Source: an uncultured Aquincola sp. (GTDB taxonomy: Bacteria > Pseudomonadota > Gammaproteobacteria > Burkholderiales > Burkholderiaceae). Taken from it: 5,053 nucleotides of DNA. Location: contig CAKZXL010000406.1 of NCBI GenBank assembly GCA_937883885.1, positions 1-5,053 on the forward strand, read 5' to 3'. The notes under the pieces were generated by a model that saw nothing but the letters and a program-made list of their open reading frames with translations, was not told the origin of the DNA and made no database searches. Positions within the stretch are counted from its first letter, which is position 1. Each line of letters starts with the position of its first letter. Below are positions 1-4,824 of the stretch, in pieces. The translations under genes were made by a program, and so were the position numbers.

Positions 1-1145
1 CCAACCTGACGGTGGACACGCCGCTGATGCGCCGCTACCTGCTGGACAAGGGCTACGCCTGGGCGGCCTCCAGCTACTCGAAGAACTTCTACGACGTGCG
101 CGCCGGGGTGGAGGACACCAATGCGCTGGCGCTCAACTTCACGCAGATCGCGGCCGCCAAGGGCCGCACGCTGGCCGCGCCCAGCAAGATCTTCATCACC
201 GGCATCTCCATGGGCGGCCACATCACCGCCGCCGCCATCGAGGCCGAGGCGCAGGCCAAGGCCATCAACAAGGTGAAGTACAACGGCGCGGTGCCCATGT
301 GCGGCGTGCTGGGCGACACCGAGCTGTTCAACTACTTCACCGGTTACCAGGTGGTGGCGCAGCAGCTGGCGGGCGTGCCCGTCACGGCCTGGCCGGTGAC
401 CAACTTCGCCGAGATCACGCCCGCCATCCGCGCCGCGCTGTGGAGCACCTACCCCACGCAGACCAACGCCACCGGCGACCTGCTGAAAAACGCGGTGATG
501 TACCTGAGCGGCGGCCCGCGCCCCTTCTACGCCGAAGGTTGGAGCAACTCGGGCAACCAGGGCAACATCTGGGCGTCGATGGGCGGTGACGGCACCATCA
601 ACGGCATCCTCAACAAGAACGTGGTGGACACGCGCAGCCTGGTCTACAAGGTGGACGCGTCCAGCAGCAGCGCCACCGCGGTGGACAACGACTTCAACGC
701 CCGCGCCTTCAAGGTGACGCCCGCCGCCGATGCCAACCGGCTGCGCACCGACGGCCTGCGCTGGATCCCGGTGACGCCGGGCGACATCAGCGTGCCGGTG
801 GTGACGCTGCACACGCTGGGCGACCTGTTTGTGCCCTTCAAGATGGAGCAGGTGTACCACGAGCGCGTGAAGGCCAAGGGCAACGACAAGTGGCTGGTGC
901 AGCGCGCCATCCGCGACGTGGGCCACTGCGCCTTCACCGCGGCCGAAGCCGCCACCGCCTTCGACGACATGGTCAAGTGGGAAGCCGGCGGCACCAAGCC
1001 CGCCGGCGACGACGTGGTGACCCCCGCCACGGTGGCCGCGCCGACCTATGGTTGCCGGTTCACCAACAACACGCCGAGCGTCGACGACTACACCGCCCCG
1101 GCGACGCGGGCGGGGTATCAGGCGAATTATCCGAGTTGCCAGTAG
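1..1145 (+). CDS. Alpha/beta hydrolase, probably exported (5' end outside window)
   Basis: The reading frame is open from the window edge, so the N-terminus and any signal peptide are missing; the GTG at 12 is probably an internal valine. Counting that codon as residue 1, a nucleophile elbow G-I-S-M-G-G places the serine at 66. An aspartate follows in H-T-L-G-D-L-F-V-P (D271) and a histidine in D-V-G-H-C-A-F (H305). These have the order and spacing of a Ser-Asp-His triad in the alpha/beta hydrolase fold. The C-terminal tail carries two cysteines (C348 and C376) that could form a disulphide, which suits a periplasmic or secreted enzyme. The substrate cannot be read from the sequence; esterase, lipase or peptidase are all possible. 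The strongly GC-rich third codon positions contrast with the genes to the right, so this looks like resident chromosome rather than a cassette. No attC follows it. Confidence 0.85.
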   Translation, partial: NLTVDTPLMRRYLLDKGYAWAASSYSKNFYDVRAGVEDTNALALNFTQIAAAKGRTLAAPSKIFITGISMGGHITAAAIEAEAQAKAINKVKYNGAVPMCGVLGDTELFNYFTGYQVVAQQLAGVPVTAWPVTNFAEITPAIRAALWSTYPTQTNATGDLLKNAVMYLSGGPRPFYAEGWSNSGNQGNIWASMGGDGTINGILNKNVVDTRSLVYKVDASSSSATAVDNDFNARAFKVTPAADANRLRTDGLRWIPVTPGDISVPVVTLHTLGDLFVPFKMEQVYHERVKAKGNDKWLVQRAIRDVGHCAFTAAEAATAFDDMVKWEAGGTKPAGDDVVTPATVAAPTYGCRFTNNTPSVDDYTAPATRAGYQANYPSCQ

Positions 1146-1580
1146 TCGTGTGAGCGGGCGGGCTGGGGCGGGGAAGCGGTCCCGCCCGGCCGCGTGAGCG
1201 ACGGTTTGCGCTTGGATTGCTGGTGGCTGGTGCGCAGGCCCATGGGCAGCGCCTGCGGCGCGGTCGGAGCCGGGTACTCGACACTTCACAGCGTCTGAGG
1301 TTGTTGCCCGCAGTCAGGCTGCCGGGCGATGACCGTTTTGGCGGGAAGAGTCCGGGCAAGCAATGTCGCTCATTGCGTCGGCGTGGTGGCTTGGCAGCGC
1401 ACGTCTGGCATTTGATGTGCTTGCAACGAACTGCCGCTTTTGCCGGGGATTTAATGCCGCATGAGGCTGCGGTGATTCCTGAAAAAGTGTCGCTTGATCA
1501 GGCACTTGGAGCGTTGTGCCACGTCAGATTCAGGCGGCGAATTGGCTGCTTAGGTGGCGTATGCTGTCTCTCTAGAACAC
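1146..1580. other. Gene-poor spacer between chromosomal flank and cassette array
   Basis: This 435-base stretch holds no coding region I can support. An integron integrase would normally lie here, next to the first cassette and usually on the opposite strand. I looked on both strands for tyrosine-recombinase signatures and saw none. Open frames present are arginine-rich or low in structure and look spurious. No attC with a matching R'' box was found, so it does not look like an intact cassette. A cassette promoter (Pc) would be expected here, but no -35/-10 pair with good spacing stands out. GC content falls from left to right, suggesting the chromosome-to-array transition lies within it. Confidence 0.6.
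1166..1187 (+). terminator. GC-rich hairpin after the hydrolase gene, possible weak terminator
   Basis: Seven bases GGGCGGG (1166-1172) pair perfectly with CCCGCCC (1181-1187) around an 8-base loop, 20 bases past the hydrolase stop codon. There is no T-tract after the stem, so this is not a canonical intrinsic terminator. It could still pause or end transcription, or it could be chance in a GC-rich spacer. If it does not terminate, hydrolase transcription could read into the cassette array. Confidence 0.35.
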
Positions 1581-1587
1581 GTTGGGC
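1570..1587 (+). other. attI-like recombination site at left edge of array
   Basis: The core GTTGGGC (1581-1587) fits the integron crossover consensus GTTRRRY. It marks the left edge of cassette 1, because it is the exact reverse complement of that cassette's own R'' box GCCCAAC at 1868. No attC R'' box is seen within about 150 bases upstream, so the site is attI-like rather than another attC. The preceding bases CTCTAGAACAC resemble the CCCTAAAACAAA that precedes the core of the class 1 attI1 site; this comparison is from memory. Without an integrase gene the assignment stays tentative. It could instead be the scar of a deletion that fused the array to the chromosome. Confidence 0.45.
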
Positions 1588-1605
1588 ATCAAGGAACGTA
1601 CGCGC

Positions 1606-1860
1606 ATGAGCCTTTGGACACTTCGCCTCGGCATCGCGCTCGCCGTCATCGGACTGGCTTTGTTGTCGCCGCTTGGCGATTTGCTGCCCGTCAACTTTTG
1701 GCCGAGTATGGATAGTTTTTTCACGTCTGGAACGCTGCCGGCCGAGCCGCTTTTTTATCGTGTTGTCCCTGGCGGGCAAAGCAGAGTGGTCGAGTTCATG
1801 CGCATCGGGATTGGGTTAGCGCTGGCGGGGATGTCTCTATATGTCAGGCGTAGCAAGTGA
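1606..1860 (+). CDS. Small two-helix membrane protein (cassette 1)
   Basis: The product is 84 aa. The ATG at 1606 is chosen because AAGGA at 1591-1595 lies 10 bases upstream; a longer frame opening with TTG at 1582 would start inside the recombination core and is rejected. Two hydrophobic stretches are visible, about residues 8-29 and 64-80, flanked by a few basic residues (the tail is R-R-S-K). This suggests a small inner-membrane protein with two spans and a loop of roughly 35 residues containing F-W-P-S-M-D-S-F-F. I do not recognise the family. It has no adjacent partner in its cassette, and expression probably depends on a promoter to the left of the array. The stop codon lies 7 bases before the attC R'' box. 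Confidence 0.72.
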   Translation: MSLWTLRLGIALAVIGLALLSPLGDLLPVNFWPSMDSFFTSGTLPAEPLFYRVVPGGQSRVVEFMRIGIGLALAGMSLYVRRSK

Positions 1861-1867
1861 ATTTGAT

Positions 1868-1924
1868 GCCCAACCTTTCATTGCAGCGGACGGCTTCACC
1901 GCCCGCTGAACTCCGACGTTAGGC
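1868..1924 (+). other. attC site of cassette 1 (57 bases)
   Basis: The R'' box GCCCAAC (1868-1874) and the R' box GTTAGGC (1918-1924) flank a stem of AGCGGACGG (1885-1893) with CCGCCCGCT (1899-1907). The single mismatch becomes a G-T wobble on the bottom strand, which is the strand recombined as a hairpin. A short attC of this kind is typical of many chromosomal and mobile cassettes. The crossover falls between G1918 and T1919. Confidence 0.9.
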
Positions 1925-1951
1925 GCCACAAGCCCACCTTCGCATTTCACC

Positions 1952-2428
1952 ATGGGCATCACACTCTCATTTCGACCAACCTCCGCTCCGAACAAAGCAG
2001 TTGCCGATCAACTCAAGGAAAAATGTAAGGCGCTCGGGCCGTATGACACTTGGTGGAGCGAACAACCGATACTCATGGACGTCAATGACCGCGGATTGAT
2101 GGGCATGCAGAAGGTTTCTCTTCCAGGCTATTCGGTAACTGACGGCGGTTACCAAGAGGTCGAGCAGGAGGAAGACCTATTGATGATGTGGCATGACATT
2201 ACTCGGACGCTATCAAGTTTGACCACATGGGCGCGAGACTTCGGAATCGGGTGGGAGATCTCCCTGGAAGGCGAGCCCTTCGGAACCATCGACGCCGCTG
2301 GTCGGTTCTCAAGTGAACTGTCAAATAGCCTCAGCGAACTCTTATCAATGTCAGGCGCCCCAACTGATGAGCAGGAGCGAGCGTCTCTTGTAAGTCAGAT
2401 CGCTCGAAAGTACGCGAGCCGCTGGTGA
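1952..2428 (+). CDS. Hypothetical protein, 158 aa (cassette 2)
   Basis: I do not recognise this protein. It is soluble-looking, with no signal peptide or membrane segment, and acidic in the middle (E-V-E-Q-E-E-D at about residues 69-75). It has five tryptophans, including W-W at 34-35 in Y-D-T-W-W-S-E-Q-P-I-L. The second half looks mainly helical (residues 76-97 and 121-155). The ATG at 1952 lies 33 bases after the cassette edge, with no clear Shine-Dalgarno sequence. The gene occupies nearly the whole cassette, and its TGA ends one base before the attC R'' box at 2430. Such compact single-gene cassettes of unknown function are common in environmental integrons. An immunity or inhibitor-like role is conceivable from its size and composition, but nothing here shows it. 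Confidence 0.78.
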   Translation: MGITLSFRPTSAPNKAVADQLKEKCKALGPYDTWWSEQPILMDVNDRGLMGMQKVSLPGYSVTDGGYQEVEQEEDLLMMWHDITRTLSSLTTWARDFGIGWEISLEGEPFGTIDAAGRFSSELSNSLSELLSMSGAPTDEQERASLVSQIARKYASRW

Positions 2429-2429
2429 C

Positions 2430-2539
2430 GCGTAACCATTCGCTCAACCGGACCCATTGCGGCATGCGGCAAAGACCCTCCATTTCATTCTGGGCCTTAG
2501 CCACATACCGCAACGGTCCGGTTAGCTCAAACGTTATGC
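2430..2539 (+). other. attC site of cassette 2 (110 bases)
   Basis: R'' is GCGTAAC (2430-2436) and R' is GTTATGC (2533-2539). The outer stem is AACCGGACC (2446-2454) with GGTCCGGTT (2515-2523), a perfect 9-base match. It continues inward with TTGCGG (2457-2462) pairing CCGCAA (2508-2513) and a further imperfect arm, giving a long hairpin. The R' box contains an ATG in frame with the next gene. No stop codon interrupts the + frame running through the site into that gene. Confidence 0.9.
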
Positions 2540-2544
2540 CGCAC

Positions 2545-2997
2545 ATGCGACCCCTTCGCGCTCACGAGCGGTTGGCTCTCGACATGCTTCTCGCCGGCGA
2601 GGAGCATGCGCTAGTAGCTCTCCGTGCCCAGGCGCAAGAGGTGGCCGTACGATCTCGAACCTACAGTTCGTTCGGCGAGTACGTTGACCTCACCGCTCCG
2701 GCAAACTCGCAAACGGCGAGTCCAAGCGAGTTGATCCTTAGCGACATAGAACTAAACGTCAGTGGTGTTTCGCACGCAGTGACGGTGATGCTCTACGTGA
2801 AAAGTGGTCGCCTCGACTTCATCGAGTTCTCCACAATTGAAGGTGATTGGCCAGAGCAGCCGTTGGTCACCTCGGCACACTACCTCCGCGCGGTTCCTAC
2901 GGGCCCGCAGTCGTTTGGGCTTGAGCCTGTCCAATTGCGTCACCCAGCCACGCTCTCACGAGCGCTTGCCGGCCGAGACCAACAAAGTGCTGCCTAA
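2545..2997 (+). CDS. DUF6984-like hypothetical protein, 150 aa (cassette 3)
   Basis: The N-terminus M-R-P-L-R-A-H-E-R-L-A-L-D-M-L-L recalls the opening of DUF6984 proteins (R-P-L-T-x-x-E-R-x-L-x-x-x-L-L). The later elements G-E-Y-V-D-L and V-K-S-G-R-L-D-F-I-E-F also fit my memory of that small alpha/beta family. The assignment is tentative and the family function is unknown to me. I chose ATG 2545 because it gives the family-like N-terminus. ATG 2536, inside the R' box, is an equally legal start adding M-P-H. No Shine-Dalgarno sequence is visible before either. The frame is open upstream through the attC to a GTG at 2425 overlapping the previous stop codon, but that extension is attC-derived and unlikely to be constant. 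The TAA stop (2995-2997) is embedded in the R'' box of the gene's own attC. Confidence 0.72.
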   Translation: MRPLRAHERLALDMLLAGEEHALVALRAQAQEVAVRSRTYSSFGEYVDLTAPANSQTASPSELILSDIELNVSGVSHAVTVMLYVKSGRLDFIEFSTIEGDWPEQPLVTSAHYLRAVPTGPQSFGLEPVQLRHPATLSRALAGRDQQSAA

Positions 2998-3102
2998 CCC
3001 TTCGCTGGAGCGGACCTCCGCCACCTGGCCGCGCTACGCTCACCAGGTCATCATCGCTGCGCGCGGCCAGCTGTCTTCGGCCCCTCAGCTTCAACGTTAG
3101 AT
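2992..3102 (+). other. attC site of cassette 3 (111 bases)
   Basis: R'' GCCTAAC (2992-2998) and R' GTTAGAT (3096-3102) bound a site with a perfect 10-base inner stem, CTGGCCGCGC (3025-3034) with GCGCGGCCAG (3061-3070). Weaker outer pairing joins GCTGGAGCGGACC with GGCCCCTCAGC, with bulges. R' differs from R'' because its last six bases belong to cassette 4, whose own R'' is ATCTAAC. The stop codon of the upstream gene lies inside R''. Confidence 0.88.
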
Positions 3103-3112
3103 TCGCCAAATC

Positions 3113-3799
3113 GTGCACCCATACCGCACCGCTGACTGGGCAGCCTTTCGTGCCGAAGTCATCCGACTGGACGGAGGCACGTGCCTCACCTGCGGCCGCA
3201 GGCAGGAGGACGGAGCGGTCCTGCAGGTTCATCACAAGCAGTACTTGCCAGGACACAAGCCGTGGGAATACCCCTACGAAATCTGCGAAACCATCTGCTC
3301 TGGCTGTCATGCGGCGCTTCATGGTCTGATCCCACCGAAGTTCGGGTGGGAACACGTTGGATGGGATGATCTCGATGACTTGACCGGAACGTGCGAATGT
3401 TGCGGTACGTCCATTCGCTACGTGTTCATGGTTCAGCATCCGAAGTGGCGCGCCATGGAGGTTGGCGAAATCTGCTGCGACAACTTGACATCCAGTCAAG
3501 TCGCGAGCGGCTTTATGGAGTCTAAACGCCGATATGCCGATCGATTGAAGCGCTTCGTGAGCTCGCCTCGATGGAGCATGAGGCCCGCCAACGTACACCA
3601 CATCCGCCAAAAGACACTGAATCTTGAAGTTGTGCCTAAGGATGGTGCCTATCCTCTGAGAGTCGACTGGCAGCCAGGGAAACTAAGATTTGCGTCGGTG
3701 AACGACGCCAAGGCGAAGGCCTTTGAGATTATCGAATCCGGAAAAGCGGAGGAATACCTTGCGAAGCTCGCAGCCCGCCGAGCGAAGAGGCGAATCTAA
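3113..3799 (+). CDS. HNH endonuclease-like protein with second cysteine cluster (cassette 4)
   Basis: The 228-aa product starts with an HNH nuclease domain (about residues 5-71). C24-x-x-C27-G is followed by V-H40-H41-K and then C62-x-x-C65-H66. The cysteines fit the structural zinc site, and H41/H66 fit the catalytic beta-beta-alpha-metal fold of HNH enzymes. A second cluster follows: C94-x-x-C97-G, then I-R-Y-V-F near 101-105, H109-P-x-W, and C121-C122. It looks like another zinc-binding module of unknown role. The C-terminus is basic (K and R at 218-227) and could bind nucleic acid. GTG at 3113 is the only plausible start: it lies 16 bases inside the cassette edge and the next in-frame Met is residue 106. 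No Shine-Dalgarno sequence is visible. The TAA lies inside the attC R'' box. A restriction or anti-phage role is inference; a homing-type nuclease is an alternative. Confidence 0.82.
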   Translation: MHPYRTADWAAFRAEVIRLDGGTCLTCGRRQEDGAVLQVHHKQYLPGHKPWEYPYEICETICSGCHAALHGLIPPKFGWEHVGWDDLDDLTGTCECCGTSIRYVFMVQHPKWRAMEVGEICCDNLTSSQVASGFMESKRRYADRLKRFVSSPRWSMRPANVHHIRQKTLNLEVVPKDGAYPLRVDWQPGKLRFASVNDAKAKAFEIIESGKAEEYLAKLAARRAKRRI

Positions 3800-3856
3800 C
3801 CATTCGCTCAACCAACCGCACCCGCTACGGCAGGCAGGTTAGCTCGAAAGTTGGGC
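3794..3856 (+). other. attC site of cassette 4 (63 bases)
   Basis: R'' ATCTAAC (3794-3800) is the exact reverse complement of GTTAGAT at the start of the same cassette (3096-3102). R' GTTGGGC is at 3850-3856. The arm TCAACC (3808-3813) faces GGTTAG (3837-3842), with a short imperfect hairpin between. Seventeen bases (3797-3813) are identical to 2433-2449 in the attC of cassette 2, so these two sites share a lineage. The TAA stop of the HNH gene is inside R''. Confidence 0.87.
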
Positions 3857-3865
3857 GTCACAAGT

Positions 3866-3889
3866 CCCCCCTCCCCCCCCCACACACAT
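3866..3889 (+). repeat. Poly-C and CA simple-sequence tract before the TIR-like gene
   Basis: Six Cs, one T and nine Cs (3866-3881) run into an alternating CA stretch (3881-3888). The tract lies between the attC of cassette 4 and the ribosome binding site of the next gene, in the 5' leader of cassette 5. Such tracts are prone to slippage. Here a length change would alter the leader rather than the reading frame. It is unlike anything else in the window. Confidence 0.8.
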
Positions 3890-3894
3890 ACACC

Positions 3895-3898
3895 GGAG
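3895..3898 (+). promoter_or_regulatory. Ribosome binding site deciding a TTG start
   Basis: GGAG lies 7 bases before the TTG at 3906. This spacing supports the rare TTG start of the TIR-like gene. The nearby ATG at 3914 is out of frame and cannot serve. Confidence 0.6.
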
Positions 3899-3905
3899 CC
3901 CCACT

Positions 3906-4676
3906 TTGGCAACATGCTTCGTTATCCAGCCGTTCGACTCAGGAAAGTTTGATAAGCGATTCTCGGATATCTACAAACCGGCAATTGAGGCTGCAGGACT
4001 CGAAGCCTATAGAGTCGACCAAGATGCCGGCGTCTTGGTGCCGATCGAATCAATCGAGAAGGGGATCAAGCAAGCTGCAATTTGTCTCGCGGACATAACA
4101 GCCGACAATCCCAATGTCTGGTACGAATTGGGATACGCTTTCGCTTCTGAACGTCCGGTGGTTATGGTTTGCTCTGAAGAAAGAACTGGCAAGAAGTACC
4201 CCTTTGACATTCAACATCGGAGCATCATTCCTTACTCTGCAGATGCGCCCAGCGATTTCGATCGACTACGCGAGAACCTGACTGCAAAAATCAATGCAAT
4301 CATTGCGCAGGACGCGGTAATTGAGCGCATTGCCGAGTCCGACGTTGTGGCACCCGTGCATGGTTTGTCGCAAGCTGAAGTCCTTGCGCTCGCCATCATC
4401 GCCGGCGAGGCGTGGCTCCCAGACTCCGCCGCGCAGGTGACAACCATTAAGCGGAGCGCGGAGAGAGCTGGGATGACAAACATGGGCCTGAACCTGGCAG
4501 TACGGCGCCTCTTACAGAAGAAGTTCTTGAGAGAGCAAGAGATCTGGAATGAGCATGACGCCGAAGGTTACTCGGGTCTAGCCGTCGCCGATCAAGGCTG
4601 GGACTGGATAATCGCAAACGAATCGCAATTCACGCTCTTCCGCCCAGACAAGAAGAAGGACGACATTCCCTTCTAG
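3906..4676 (+). CDS. TIR-like / nucleoside deoxyribosyltransferase-like protein with winged helix (cassette 5)
   Basis: The 256-aa product begins C-F-V-I-Q-P-F (4-10), then Y-K-P-A-I-E-A-A-G-L (23-32), A-D-I-T (62-65) and N-P-N-V-W-Y-E-L-G-Y-A (68-78). This series is typical of the TIR-like, nucleoside 2-deoxyribosyltransferase-related fold; E74 is the candidate catalytic glutamate for cleaving a nucleotide glycosidic bond. Residues about 154-236 form a second domain resembling a winged helix: a helix-turn-helix-like segment at 179-208 (I-K-R-S-A-E-R-A-G-M-T) and a later A-V-A-D-Q-G-W-D-W-I element. The TTG at 3906 is chosen because GGAG lies 7 bases upstream. The protein is cytosolic, with no signal peptide. 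Related domains serve as NAD- or nucleotide-depleting effectors in bacterial immunity, so a single-gene defence role is plausible. Enzymatic activity and DNA binding are inferences. A nucleotide-sensing regulator is the main alternative. Confidence 0.8.
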   Translation: MATCFVIQPFDSGKFDKRFSDIYKPAIEAAGLEAYRVDQDAGVLVPIESIEKGIKQAAICLADITADNPNVWYELGYAFASERPVVMVCSEERTGKKYPFDIQHRSIIPYSADAPSDFDRLRENLTAKINAIIAQDAVIERIAESDVVAPVHGLSQAEVLALAIIAGEAWLPDSAAQVTTIKRSAERAGMTNMGLNLAVRRLLQKKFLREQEIWNEHDAEGYSGLAVADQGWDWIIANESQFTLFRPDKKKDDIPF

Positions 4677-4687
4677 CGCGCAGTGGG

Positions 4688-4816
4688 GCCTAAACCCTCG
4701 CTCAAGCTGGGAGCCAACGGCATGCCACAAAGCCCGTGCCACAGTGCAGGTGTGCATTATCTGTAGCGCGGGCTTTGCGTCACGCCGTTGTCTCCAGGTT
4801 AACTCGCACGTTAGCC
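4688..4816 (+). other. attC site of cassette 5 (about 129 bases, R'' with an extra A)
   Basis: R' is GTTAGCC (4810-4816). The R'' box reads GCCTAAAC (4688-4695), one A longer than the usual seven-base form. Strong arms confirm the site: CAACGGC (4715-4721) with GCCGTTG (4784-4790), and CAAAGCCCG (4728-4736) with CGGGCTTTG (4769-4777). The region starts 11 bases after the TAG of the TIR-like gene. The extra A may lower recombination efficiency. Confidence 0.82.
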
Positions 4817-4824
4817 GCCACCAA

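Noticed and set aside
1457..1472. Small hairpin CCGCA/TGCGG in the spacer
   Set aside because: A five-base stem without a T-tract or conserved context is expected by chance at this GC content.
1548..1558. GCTTAGGTGGC as a degenerate attC R' end
   Set aside because: It lacks the GTT core and no matching R'' box with pairing arms is found upstream.
1217..1609. A 130-codon + frame across the spacer
   Set aside because: It is arginine-rich with no recognisable domain, runs across the attI-like core, and overlaps the better-supported start of cassette 1. It looks like a GC-rich chance frame.
1498..1779. A 93-codon minus-strand frame over cassette 1
   Set aside because: It is rich in K, R and Q with no domain, is antisense to the membrane-protein gene, and spans the recombination core. 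It shows no integrase motif.
2425..2544. Extending the cassette 3 protein back to GTG 2425
   Set aside because: The first 37 residues would be encoded by the attC of another cassette and would change with every rearrangement. Kept only as a finding about possible coupling.
2804..3100. A 98-codon + frame over the end of cassette 3 and its attC
   Set aside because: Its C-terminal part is a translation of the attC itself, a common artefact in cassette arrays, and it overlaps the real gene out of frame.
2897..3610. A 237-codon minus-strand frame
   Set aside because: It is antisense to the HNH gene, whose zinc and catalytic motifs are intact, and it crosses the attC of cassette 3. It is a shadow frame.
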